This document shows, one piece after another, positions 10,920 through 22,465 of a DNA stretch of 64,000 bases (position 1 is the stretch's first letter; each line of letters starts with the position of its first letter). Under the pieces are notes generated by a model, which worked only from the letters and a program-made list of their open reading frames with translations, was not told where the DNA came from and did no database searches. The stretch comes from Callipepla californica brunnescens. Lineage: Eukaryota > Chordata > Aves > Galliformes > Odontophoridae. Both the position numbers and the translations under genes were made by a program. The stretch lies in NCBI GenBank assembly GCA_023055505.1, contig JALIRH010000026.1, positions 9,067,591 through 9,131,590 of the forward strand. The letters run 5' to 3'.

Positions 10920-13900
10920 CCTCTTTCTGGAAGGTGCTTAGTACATAGTATTTTCATTCAGCAGAATTTGCAAAACTTCAAACTTTCACCAAGTCCACTC
11001 CTTTTTAACCACCTCTGCTCTGAACATCTTGAAGTTGACAGAAGCTTGATTTCTCCATCTCATTCAGCACAAGTCCTCTAGCATCATCTACTTTGGTTTG
11101 TGAGATTTCTCATATCAACAGCTTGCTGGAATTTTAGGGTTTTCTAATCCTGTTGTGGATCTACCTCATTGTTCATCAGCTACACACGCTTCTCTGTCTT
11201 ATTCAGATCTAAGAAGTTGCCTTTTTTACCTACCATTTGGTTGATTTCAAAAACAAGTTTTAATTAAAGAATAATACCAGTAATTGCAAAAATGAAAGGC
11301 AGTTTGGAGCTGGAGGGTCTTTCCTTCCATGTGGTACCCTGAACAAGTAGACAGATAAACAAAAGAGAAACATGCAGTTCTAAATCATACGTAATTAAAA
11401 GTTTCATTTCTCTAAACCTGCTGTATTCTCAGTATTTTAATGTAATTTTTTGTTATTGAATTTGGCTTGTTGTCATCCTTAATGAGCCTGTCCCATAAAT
11501 CTGAGAAACTTGATCTCTAGTTTTTCACTTAATTACCATTAGGTAGTAGCAATCTATTTTGATAGTGATAACATCATTTTTGCATATTTATGTTGCTTGT
11601 ATATCTTATAGCCATTTATTGGACCTTTCACTGTTGTCACTGTAGCCATATTAGTAGTCTTCATATAGAGTTTCACAAAGGGATGCTTTTTCATCTTTGA
11701 GATTCTGTGTTTTCTTCTTATTTCAGTGTCTTTGCCCTTTAGCAGACTTAACTCCTTTTTTTTTCCTCTTACAAACACAACTGTGAAGTAAAGGATTCTT
11801 TGTTTTCTGGTCTGAGAAAGAAGAAGCAATTGTTACTACACTCTGGTTTTATTCATACTTCTCTTTTCCTTTCTTCTGAAAGAAGATGCAAAGCATTCAC
11901 TCAACGAGAAAGCCAAGTTTTGAAAAATGCCTTAGCTTTGAGGAATACTTTATCCAAACATAGACCCAAACCTTCTGTGTTTCACAGCCTCCACTGGAAT
12001 TTCTTCCCATCATACAGCCTCAGGTTTAGTCACAAGAAAGGTATTGCGACTAATATTTAGACAGCTTCTCTCTGCTATGTATATAAATTCATATCCTCAA
12101 CCATAAAGTGGGAAATATGTTTCCACGTTTCTTGGTGAGGCTCAGCTTCTGCTACAGATGGAACTGGAAAACGGCCGTCATGGAGTACCTGTTTCCTCTT
12201 ACGGTGCCTTGCTCTTATCTGGGCATACTATTCATCACTGTCCTCAAACCAAGACTTGCATCTTCTGTGCTAGACCAGCAAAACCCAGTTGCAGTTGTAG
12301 TGATACACTGCAGCAGTAGTGTGCAACGTAAATTACGTCGCTTGTGAATATTTTAGGTACTTTGCTGTTGATTTTAGAGAAGGAAGTTCCAAATTTCTGC
12401 ATGACAAATAATGGAAACCTGTGATTTATTCACTGTTAATACACTGTCGTAAGTGACAGTGCAAGTGAGAAGCCCTGTGTCACCGTAAAATTTTCCAGAC
12501 TTCGTTACACTTGAAGCATGGCAGCAGTATGTCTTTTTGCTTAAGGAGGGATTGCTCAAATTTGAGTCTCTGTCTCAACCTCTTTAGAGCTCTGCAGTGC
12601 TGCCATACTTAGAATGATGGAGATATATTGACAAGCTCCTTTTGTGGAACACGTTGAAGAGCTATATTTTAATTCTGCTTTCAAAGGTAATTGAGCTTAC
12701 TATGCTGAACATGAGTTATATTCTTTGGTTTTTTACATTTGAAGAACTCTGGTTCTGATGTACAGTAAAAGGGAGGTATTTGTCTTATCTTTCATTATTG
12801 GTCTAATTAAATGTCATATAATTATATGGGAGGAATTTTTTCTTCCTCTCTTCTGTTAAAAAGGCAACAGGATATTTTAAGGGTATATCTATGGTTAGAT
12901 AAATTTTGCCTTTGTCATTGCACGAAGGAAGCAGAGTTATTTCCCACTGTAGAGTAAACCTCTCTATGTTGAACTGTCATTTCATTTGTTGTTACAAATA
13001 GAATATTAGAATATAAGTGCAACAGATCTGTAACTGAACTTACCAGGCAGACTTAGGCGTGGTCAGCAGATTTTCTCATGCTGAAATGTTGTGCGTGATG
13101 CTTTTTGTGTCTTTCACTCCGGTTTCTGGAACTCAGAAGGAGGCATCTTTTACAAGATTTCAGAAATAATAAGACAAGGTATCCTACCTACATCTGTTTC
13201 TAAATAAATGTATTTAGTTCCGAATAAATATTTCTTACTCCGCTTACTTGAGGGTAGGTACACTATTTTACTCCGGAATGTTATCATCGGTTTACTGTGA
13301 AATCAGTTTACTCTTAAATCTATTGTGAATCTTTGTCATCCTTGTCTTGATACTCCCATAGTTTTACAGCTATGTTGTGGTGATAATGCATGGTCACAAA
13401 GTAGAACAGCAGGTTCTCTTGTCTATTGTTTTTAGTAATTGATGTATATTTACAGATATTTTGTGAATAGATACAGTGCTATAGAAATGTAGTTGGATTT
13501 TTTTTCCTATTCTATGATGTTATATTTGAGATATTTTGTAACAAAGAATTTTCTTGTGAATAGTTTTTTTTTGGTTTTTTTTTATCATTGAGAACTTGAA
13601 CGCTCTGAAAAAGTTTGACATTTTTTTTCTTAAGTTTTTATCTTTTCTCTTTGTATCAAATTAGGCAATTTTCTGTTAGTAAATAGCAGCAGTAATGCTT
13701 CTGCTGTATATCTGGGGACTAGATCTGAGCTCTTAAAATGCTTTTGCTTGTTTTTCTCATTGAATGTCTTAGTTAAAAGATATTTTGCTGCTGTTGACTG
13801 GCCTGCAATGTCTGATAGCACAGATAGATAGCAATTGCCTGAAGAAAGTCACTTCTTTTCAACACTTCTCAAAACCACATTTGTTATCATCACTGCAATT

Positions 13901-15060
13901 ATTGCATGCTGGCTTTTCTTCTGTGTTAAATGCAGTTGAATCCTGTATTGATCTGAAGTTACAGTACATAAATTGCTGCTCCTCCAGAGTGATGACTTTG
14001 TAAAGTGGTTTCTTATATATTTATTTATTTTTATTTATTTATTTATTTGTAATGTGGTTACTTCAAAACACTCTTCTATTTCACAATTGCTTTAAAAGTA
14101 CATTTAGATTTATCACATTGCCCATTTCACGGCCCAGAGCCCAAGCTCCCCACATGGTCGTGATGGATGGCTGCAGTGGAAACCAGTAACCCTCTAGGTC
14201 ATAATTGCATGATGTGTTGCCTGGTAAGCAGGGGGGTAATTTGATAAATGTTGGTGATATCCTCTGGGCAAAGAAAGTGGCAGATTAGAAGAGGCTGCTA
14301 AAGCCTTACTCACATTCTAGAGAGTTGTCAGGATGTGTTTCCATTGCATACCATCCCAGTCCAAGAGTAAAATATTTTCTCTACATTGGATATTCTCTTT
14401 ATTTCTGATGGAATTGAGTTACTATTATATTCTTGCCTGATTTATGCTTGCTGTACTCCCCTTTTCCCAAATTTTAAATGATTTTATACCGTAAATGCTT
14501 CAGCTTCTGTTAAATCTTAATGAGAAGGAAAACCAGCTTGAATTAACTAGGTCTGGTTGTATCAATATTTTAGCTGTGTAATTTATGACTGTATGTAAAA
14601 AGAGACTTGTAATTCAGAGGGTAGTCTGCTGTTGTATGAGGAGGGAGAAAAAAGTCTTATTATAACATTTTAATGCCTTTCAAGGCTTTCTAAAATTGAG
14701 TTCTCCCATGGCTATACTCATGATGAGAAGGATTTTTATATTTTATTTCTGTTTCATCTCTAATCTTTGTAGAAAAGCCCACCAGACCACTGAGATTAAA
14801 CTGGAGGAAACTAGTAGGTCATTCCTAAAATTAAGGGCCAAATTATAATGCTACTCTGTGTTTCTGTGAAGATGTATGAGTCCGTAAATGCTCCCTTGGA
14901 CCCTGAGATTTACTTGAAATGGTGGAACTTGCTTCTCTGCCTTCTACTCATTAAGAAGCATTCTTACCATGGCAGTGCTGATAGTAATCACTTCATCTTA
15001 TGTGCTAGGGAGTATCAGGACTAAACTCTTTCGGGCTACATTTTTCATGTCTCCTCAGCT
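10920..15060. other. Unique AT-rich noncoding sequence
   Basis: No gene or recognised transposon is visible. A TTTA run occupies 14017-14049. A slightly GC-richer stretch near 14125-14225 might be conserved, but the sequence alone cannot show this. Apparent frames are short. Confidence 0.5.
14017..14049. repeat. TTTA tetranucleotide repeat, slightly imperfect
   Basis: About eight TTTA units, interrupted by one longer T run. This is a simple repeat with no associated element. Confidence 0.85.
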
Positions 15061-15083
15061 GTTTGCTCGTAAATTGTGACACG

Positions 15084-15103
15084 CACACACACACACACAC
15101 ACA
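15084..15103. repeat. CA dinucleotide microsatellite, 10 units
   Basis: Ten CA units, followed by AAA and a further short CACA stretch. This is a simple sequence repeat. Confidence 0.95.
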
Positions 15104-15465
15104 AAACACACAGAACAGTTCATTTTCTGTAGCAGTTGCAGGCATAAGCTATATTGTGACTACATAGTCCAACTTCTGAAATGTGGCATACATAAGTGCA
15201 CCTACAGCTTTTCTTAGTTTTGTTTTCCTAGCAGTTTCCTCACTCTAGTACAATTTCTACAAATTTTTCACCCAAAATTTTTTAATCTAAGATCTGTCAA
15301 AAGTAAGGATTGATTGCAGCTTTGCTCTCGAACGCTGATGAGCTGGCAAAATGGAGGAAAAAAGTCTCTCTGTTTTGTTTTCTGAAAGCATCAGCTTTGC
15401 ATATTATCCAGGGTGTATTAAATCCATTTACAGAGTACCAGGAAAAAATTATGTGTTTCAGAGTT

Positions 15466-15808
15466 TGTAGTGGAAATAGTAAGTCATGGCTTGAAGTAGT
15501 TATTGAGCACCTGATGGGAAGGCAGGGCCAACCCAGGGGATCCAGAAGGGATTCAGCAGGTTCACCCCTTCCCAGACCTCATTTAAGTGTTGGTAGCGGA
15601 GGCAAGGGTATCTTGCTGCAGATCCCCTGCATACCTGAGGCCTTCTGAAGGTAAGCAGCTTCTTTACTTTGTCTATGTGTCTGCTGATGTTGGATTTGAC
15701 CAAATCCTCACTTGCAGTAGCCTTGAACTTTGCTCTAGCCTTGAACTTTGTTACTCTGCTGTCATTTCTTTCCTCTCCATCACATTACAGTGTTACAAAG
15801 GTTTGGAG
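15466..15808 (+). repeat. LTR-like dispersed repeat, copy A
   Basis: This copy is clearly homologous to 38001-38370. Shared blocks in the same order are:
- a TGTAG start followed by TAAGTCA
- ATTGAG-ACCTG-TGG
- AGGCAGGGCCAAC
- CTTCCCAG-CCTCATTTAAG
- GGAGG-AAGGGTAT
- TACCTGAGG-CTTCTGAAGGTAAG
- AGCTTCTTT
- a final CAAAGG-TTGGA
The TG start, the ATTTAAG TATA-like block and the length suggest a solo retroviral LTR. However, neither a CA end nor a target-site duplication could be fixed. An 18-base unit is duplicated inside this copy at 15719-15754 but not in copy B. The family name is not known to me from sequence alone. Confidence 0.72.
15719..15754. repeat. 18-bp direct tandem duplication inside the LTR-like repeat
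   Basis: The unit AGCCTTGAACTTTGCTCT is followed immediately by a near copy in which only the last bases differ. The second copy of the repeat at 38 kb lacks it, so the duplication followed insertion or marks a subfamily. Confidence 0.85.
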
Positions 15809-16029
15809 AAAAAGAAAAAAAAAAAGTTTATTTATTATTTACTTTTCATTTAAGTTATTGTATGTGTTAAACATGTAAACCCAGGAACTGTGAATGCAGA
15901 GTGGCTTTAGAAAGCTGCTTTAAGTGGTTACTTAAGCAGTATGGATTTTTTTCCAAACTGTAGATACTTAAGCTGTCATACATAGCTTGTGACAAGTCTT
16001 GCCTTTCACCTTTGTGTTGTAATGGATGC
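15809..16029. other. Noncoding spacer
   Basis: Nothing was recognised apart from an A-rich stretch at about 15810-15830 and AT-rich sequence. It separates the LTR-like repeat from the CR1 tail. Confidence 0.5.
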
Positions 16030-16285
16030 AAACTTGAGAGGTTCAGTTTGAACCTTAGGAAGCACTTCTGTACTGTGTGGGTGAGGGAGCAGAGGTTACT
16101 TGGTGAGGTTTTGGACTCTCCTTGGAGATCTTCAAAAGCTCCTTGATGCGGTCCTAGGCTCCTTTTTCTGATGTGGTCCTAGGCTCCCTTTTCTGGGTGT
16201 TCCTGCTTGAGCAGGAGTTAAGAGAGGGTGAACCTAGAGGTTCCTGCCAACCTCAGCTATTTGTTGTTTCTGTGATTGATAAATA
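16030..16285 (+). mobile_element. CR1 LINE 3' end fragment
   Basis: The plus strand shows the CR1 3' terminal region. It has a GAGGTTCAG-AACCTTAGGAAGCACTTCT block, a TTGGAGATCTTCAAAAG block, then GCTTGAGCAGGAGTTAAGAGAGG with GGTTCCTGCCAACCTCAGCTAT. It finishes in TTTCTGTGATTGAT, a decayed form of the CR1 terminal octamer repeat. The copy is strongly 5'-truncated and carries no coding capacity beyond the ORF2 C-terminus. It contains a private 25-bp tandem duplication. Confidence 0.9.
16145..16194. repeat. 25-bp tandem duplication inside CR1
   Basis: The units at 16145-16169 and 16170-16194 both contain GGTCCTAGGCTCC and differ at two positions. Such a duplication is not expected in the CR1 consensus and most likely arose after insertion. 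Confidence 0.9.
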
Positions 16286-18964
16286 TGCTTTTGACCATTT
16301 AAGTATTAGCGAGAACAAAGTAGTTCTGGGGAGGCAGAAAGTTCACTCCCTCAGAAAGAATATTTTTCAAACCAAATTAAACATTTCTGAGACATCCATT
16401 GGACTGGCTTTGTTTTCTGCTGGGTTTCAGGTCTGTGCTTGACTGGGAGCAGGGCCAAGCTTGTGAAAATGCTACTTGAAAATCAAGCTTTTTCAGTTAC
16501 TTTCAAGTGATACAATGAACAGAAGTATTTCAAGACATGCAGACACGCTTTGCATTCAGGTTTCTATTTCCATGCAACTCTAATTGTTTAAAAAAAAAAA
16601 AAAAAACAAGAACAGTTGTCTTCAAGCAGCATCTGCATTCTTATTGGAAACGGAGAGTAGGGATCAGTATTTTGTGTGCAGCTTGAAGAAAAATGTGAAT
16701 TGAATATGTTTTTCCTTATGTAAGTATTGCAATTCAAATCAATTATTCTCAAAGTGTGACCTGAGCTCAGTCCTCAAAGCTTTAATCCTGTTTCTGAGTC
16801 TTCCTTTCCAGCTAGAAAGAAAGTTATGAATAGACTCATTGAAGGAGATATGTGGAACTATGTGTCTTTTGTTCATTTATTTATTTATTTTTGGTCCCAG
16901 GAACTCACTGGACCATTTTACAGTTCACAATTTTTTTTCCTTATGTTATTTCATTCTTCCATTTCAGTGTAAAATAAACCTGTCAAACATCGCAGAGTCT
17001 GTCTGAATGCATCAGACTTATTGGCTGGAATCACATCTTTTCCAAGCTACTTTTGAGGTCTTGAAAAATCTCTTTTAAGGTCCATGCACATTTCCCACTC
17101 CCTGTGTTAATTAATTAAACAGGAATGTGCTTTTCGATTCTATTTAGATAAATAGAACTTGTAAAAATAGCTTCCGTTAATGAGCTGCTTTTATTTACAT
17201 AGATGTATCTGTGAAGGAGCTGAAGGTAAAATGTTCCGCATTATCACACTGTATTGTTTCAGTGATTATTTTCTCATGGCAAACCAAGTGCGTTTCTATC
17301 TTGGACTTTGATTATTTTGAAAATTGGAATCGTATAATGTTATAACGCACCTGCTTCTCTTTTTTTCTTTTCTTTTTTTTGCTACCTGTTTTGTAGAACT
17401 CATTTTATCTTATATAATTACAAACTCACCTTTCAGTTGAGTAAGTATTAATGGTGTTACTAATAAATTTCTTCTTACGAGCTGAAAATCTGCTGTGTGT
17501 TGCCAGTTAGTGTGTTAGAACCATTTATAAGACAATTGACCATCTGCCAGTGATATTCCACAGTATTGGCTGGTCTTATCAATAAAAGTAAATATTGCCT
17601 CAAATTTAAAAAGCTTCTATGCATAGTATAATTAGTTTTTCATTGTTTTTTTCTCTTTGTGCAATCCCACAGCTTCTCTTAGAGCTTATATTAGGAAAAT
17701 AAGATTAATTGCTCAGTGTAAGTGCTCTTATTTTTAACTGGAATGCTTATCTCCAAGTATTACTTGCTGACAAATGCAATGTAGTATCTTGGTTTTCTAG
17801 TAGTTTAATTAATAAGCATGTCCATGCTCTTTTTGTGAGAGCAGGTTTATTGGTGTATAAATATTTTACCATTGAATGAAACTCCCTAAATTTTCAGCTT
17901 GGTTAATTTTTTAGTACGAAAATGGATTTCTTTTATCAAGCTGACTATTCTAAAGTGAAATTAAGGGGTTTTTTTATTATTATTAATATTTGCATACAAT
18001 TCTTGTCGTCATTTTCTTCTTCTAATTAGTTCTTTGGTACATTGCAGTTGTGAGCTTTCTGAAGTTTATAAAATGAAGTGGTCACGTTTTCTATTTGATG
18101 TTTTACATGATCTGTTTCCACTCAGTTCACAGACATACTGAAATATTGCTGGAAGATGTAGACAGTTACCCTCAGAATGTCTTTGCTGAAGTTTGCTTTT
18201 AAGTATCCATAAAAGGTGTACCAAGAGCTTAGAATATTTTGTCTTTTGGATAATGCTTAAGGCCTTTGTTTTTTGGACACTCTCATCTTACTTGTTTATT
18301 AGACTCAGCTCCTATTATATTGTACTTCGTTATTATCTTGCATTCCTGTATTCCTCCATCTTATTCAGTAAATAAGCTTTCCTCTGCAGATTGTTACTGC
18401 TGTGTTGTTTTTAGGCCTATTTCTCCTTTTTCCCTTTCCCAAGGTATGTGTCCGTGGGTCCCCTGACCCCATTAGTCATGTAAGCAGACTGAACTGACCT
18501 GTGAACCACTGACTCAGGGTGAAAATAGAAGTGGTCTTTCATGTCAAAGTTCTAAAATATTTCATAAACCTTGGTGTGTGCAGGTGAATCATGAATATAT
18601 GTGTCTTCTAGTTGTAAGAGAAGAGTTGTTAGATTTAATTCTTATTCAGATTGTCATTTTCTCTGTATCCCCTTATTTTTTTTTCAATCAGTTTGTTTAG
18701 AAACCTGAAGAACTTAAGAAACTTTAATTTTCTCAGAACCCTAAAGACAAGTTTGCTTTTGTTACTCTGCTTTGGGAGCACCTGTGCACTGCTGAGTTTA
18801 ACGCAGCTTCAGCTGATGCCACCGATGTGTGGAGTGTACAGGGCTTTACAGTCTGACTGGAAATCTTGATATTACGTGTCATTGTCTGTTTCCTAAATTA
18901 CTGATGTATATATAAAAGTTAGAGGCTATTCTGATTTTTAAGGGATTGCATGCTTTCTCTGTTG
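16286..18964. other. Unique AT-rich noncoding sequence
   Basis: No gene or recognised transposon is visible. There is a run of about 17 A near 16590-16606. TTAATTAATTAA-type AT-rich sequence lies near 17105, and an octamer motif at 17988. Frames are short. Confidence 0.5.
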
Positions 18965-19170
18965 ATTGACGTGGCAGGTTTAGGAACCCTTACCCCTAGA
19001 TTAGGTTGTGCAGGGCCACATCCATCCTGATGTTGAATGCTTCCAGGGATGGGACATCCACAGCTTCTCTGAGCAGCTTTGCCAGTTTCACCAGCCTCTG
19101 ACTCAAGAATTTCTTCTAAATCTATATCTACTCTCTTTTAGTTTAATGCCAATACATCTTCTTCTCTTCT
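18965..19170 (-). mobile_element. CR1 LINE 3' end fragment
   Basis: The reverse complement reads as CR1 ORF2 C-terminus and 3' sequence. It contains AAACTGGCAAAGCTGCTCAG, then AGAAGCTGTGGATGTCCCAT with CCCTGGAAGCATTCAACATC, then GGATGTGGCCCTGCACAACC with TAATCTAGGGGTAAGGGTTCC. This is the order seen in CR1 tails. The terminal octamer repeat is gone, and decay is heavy at the upstream side (19130-19170). Confidence 0.88.
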
Positions 19171-21688
19171 GTTGGAGATGGTATACTACTATTTTTCTTA
19201 CACACTGCAGTAACTTAGATATGCTAGATAGTTTCACACAGAGTAATATATCACTGCTTGAAGAAATTGCAGACAGTGGCCTGACTTATAAATCAGGTAC
19301 ACTAGTACGTTTCTGTGGTTATGTTGAAAACAGTCCAGAGCGCATGATACAGCCGTATGCCCCTCACTGAGAAGAGAGCATAACTGGCCAAGTGGGTGGT
19401 ATGTGATAAAGCAGTGGGTCTGGCTGCCCTCTCTGGACTGCTGAAGAGCAAAGGCTTAGCTTCTACAGCTGAAATAAGGTCAGCATAAAGTTCCTGGGGT
19501 GTCCTTGAATTACCGCAGTCTGACTTAGCCATTGGCAATTTTAAAGGAAACCCTGCCAAAGGACCAGCTGCTTCCTGTAGGAGATCTGCCATCTGGAGCT
19601 TGAAGAGCAATCCCTTTGATAGACATCTCTAGCAGTGAATGATTTGCCACATGTAATTTTTCTTCTTTTTATCTTCCCCCTTGAAGTTTTGAAGAATTTT
19701 CTGTGGTGAATTTTGGAAGATGTTAAGAGATTTCTCTCCTCTCTGACTTGACAGTGGGAAAAGTTATTCGGTTAATTGGGATTTTGCCATAAATATCTGA
19801 ATTTCGAAGTTAGAAATTCTGCTGAAGTATTGAAGATCATGTCGGAGACTAGCAGGCACAAAGAATGTGAATGAACAAGGTTTGATACCAGAGCAGTGAA
19901 CTGACTGTGTTTTCAATAGAAAGCTATTAAGAACGATTTTATTTTCTGTGTGTTTAAAGACTAAAGAGAAAGAACTTGAAACCTGATGAAACCCTCTATT
20001 GAGCTGGAACTGCCCAAGTAAGCAATGAACTTCTGAGTGATTTAGTGGGGCTTGAATTCAGGTCAGATAGGTAGATTTCCAGTTCCATGTAGACAAATAT
20101 AGAACCATAACAAAATGGGATAAAGAACAAGAATGAGAAACATAAGCTCAATAGCTGAAGTTCATAAATATTGAGTAGGATGTCGAACTGGAGGTAGCAG
20201 TAGATGGAATTATTAAATCCTGTGCTACAGAGCAAAGAGTACCCAGGCTGTGTTCTCATTGTGCTGTGTTCTCATTGTGTAGTGTCTGTTGGCTCAAAAC
20301 AAGACCTTTGGTGGATCTAAATCTTAAGTCAAGATGAAAAGCATGATGCATCTTCATTTTATTGGTTGCATAACCTTTTGCTATTGATTAGTTCCAATTT
20401 ATTCTAAAAAGATTCCTAGACATGCTGACTGCCTGGCTGGGTAGTTTGGTGGTGGGTCATATTCTGTAAAACCAGGAGTGCCTCCCTGGGATTTTCTTCT
20501 CCAGTTCTCCTAGTTGTTGTAATGTACTTGTTAATGGAGTGCAGTCCCAAAGTATCTTATTCTGTGGCAGACAAATATCTAGTAAGGGCTTGTACTTTAT
20601 AAAGCAATCATGAGGTCATCCCTTGAGGGCTAGAAGATTCAGGACAGAGCATTTCAGTGGATTCAACATTGAGTCAAGTGTCTGTGTCTATTTTACTCTT
20701 TGCCTCATGTTACTGCTTTACTCTTTTGAATATTGGTGTTGCTTTTTCCACCTTGAACTTACTCAGAGAAAGCTGACTCATTTCCATGACTTGCACAAGC
20801 CTTACCTTAAGGAATTCTGGTCTTGTTTGAGATAGATGGATGCATGCTATTTTCTGTAAGAGCCAACTGTTTATTTTCATGTGGTATCAAGGAGGTTAAA
20901 AAACTTGAGATGAAAAAAATCATAATAAATTGAATTCGAGGCTTTATTTTCCATTGCTTTCATTTCATATATAGCTTGCATTCTTTGAAGTACAGCAAAA
21001 TAATAATTGTGTGTAGGTAATTAAAAGTAGAAGTACAATTGAATTATTCCATTCTTTGGAAAAGCTATTTATTTTGTACAAGCTTCAAAACAAAAGAGAT
21101 AATGTCTTTTATATGAAGGTGTATGTGTGTTATTAGAAAATCAGAGGAGAATTCATCACACCTTGTATTCCTCTTTGACAGTTCAAACTATAAACTGCAT
21201 CTTATGCTGTGGTATGGACCCAGAGGAGGGAGAGGGTGTGCTGATGTCACGTGAGGGAAGTTGTGCCATGGTGAAATACAGGTGGTTATTTTGGAAATGT
21301 TTTTTGCTTCTAATTTGTGAAGTTTTTATTGAAAACGGAAAATAATGTGTCTTAAATGTCCTTTCATTATGTGGTCTCGTGAAATATCCAAAATACTATT
21401 CCATGGGTGTTTTCCTGAATTTCAGTCCAGATGAATCTGTCTGCCTGTGCCAGAATTGAGCCTGAAGCTGTTTCTGCCCAAAGCTGTCTTCAAAGATGGG
21501 ATAGGCTTACTGTGATGTCACGTTAATGTTAGTTGTTTGGCTGTGGTTACTGCAGTTTAAAATGCTAACAGCATTTGTTGCTCGCTCTCTCTCTCTATTT
21601 CAGCTCTGTCCCTCCCCTGAGGCAGGGTTAGTGACACCAGAGCAGGAGCAGGTAGAAATACATGCATAGGCTGTGGTTCCTTCTCCAA

Positions 21689-21725
<37 letters not shown>

Positions 21726-22029
21726 TTTCTAGCTTGGTCTGAGAGCTGCAAACACTGGCCCAAGGCACGCAGTTATTCCTGCTGCCTCTGCTCTGTCTGC
21801 CTTTCTTTTTGACAGTGGTTGCATACTAAGCACATGCACTCAGGGAGGCGTTCTTGTAGTGGTTTGATGTGGTCTGTTGGAGCCAGCATTTCTATGCCTT
21901 ACATTTTTCCTTTCATTAAAAAGTTGCAATAGTATATAATATTTTTAGCATGTAACACTAACCCACGCGAGATCTTTGCCTCCTAGTTGGGGAGACATAG
22001 ATTTAAGAGTTGGATCACGTGGGCTATAA
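19171..22029. other. Mostly unique noncoding sequence
   Basis: No gene was recognised. The minus strand is open for 102 codons at 19302-19610 (LQMADLLQEAAGPLAGFPLK within it), but no family was recognised and the frame begins at a non-ATG codon. A 16-base direct duplication (GCTGTGTTCTCATTGT) lies near 20247-20278. A 30-base T tract is at 21695-21724. Confidence 0.5.
21695..21724. repeat. Poly(T) tract, 30 bases
   Basis: An uninterrupted run of 30 T. It could be a mononucleotide repeat or the tail of a minus-strand retroposon; no element body was recognised beside it. Confidence 0.9.
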
Positions 22030-22465
22030 GGAATTTGCTGTCCTCAGTCAAAGAGTTGTGGTCAGTGGCTCTGTGTGCAGGTAGATATTAGTCACAAGTG
22101 GAGTTTCTCTATTAGGATAAGTACTCTTTAGCATCTTTGCCAGTGATATGGACAGTGGAAATGAGTGTACCTTCAGCAAGTGTGCAGATAACACCAAGCT
22201 GAGTGGTGGAGTCGATACAGCATAAAGGAAGGTTTGCCTCCAGAGGTAGTGTGAGTGTGGGCCAGTGAGAACCTCCTGAAAGTCAATGAAGACAAGTGCA
22301 AAATCCCACATCTGACTTGAGGCAATCTCAAACGTGAATATATTGAGGGTGATAGTTGTAGAGCGCAGCCCTGTGTAAAAAAAACTTGAGGGCACAGGTG
22401 GATGAAAAACTGAACATGAAGTGGCAAAGTGCACTTTGCAGCCCAGAAAACCAACAAGGAGCATA
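22030..22465 (+). mobile_element. CR1 LINE fragment, reverse-transcriptase palm and thumb region
   Basis: The plus strand carries ORF2 sequence in the family's order. A CAAGTGGAGTTTCTC block comes first, then a stretch encoding SKCADNTKLSGGVDT at about 22175-22220. VNEDKCKIPHLT-type sequence follows near 22283-22320, then VDEKLNMKWQSALCSPENQQG at about 22399-22458. In CR1 the catalytic motif is F/Y-A-D-D followed by TKLSG; here it reads C-A-D-N, so the polymerase centre is destroyed. Short indels disrupt the frame. Both ends of the element are missing. Confidence 0.9.

Noticed and set aside
19302..19610. 102-codon minus-strand frame (LQMADLLQEAAGPLAGFPLK)
   Set aside because: No family was recognised, the start is not ATG, and its length is within chance expectation. 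Kept only as a note in the regional entry.
22048..22464. 138-codon minus-strand open frame
   Set aside because: It lies exactly antisense to a CR1 reverse-transcriptase fragment whose plus-strand motifs (CADNTKLSGG, VDEKLNMK) are recognisable. It begins at a non-ATG codon.
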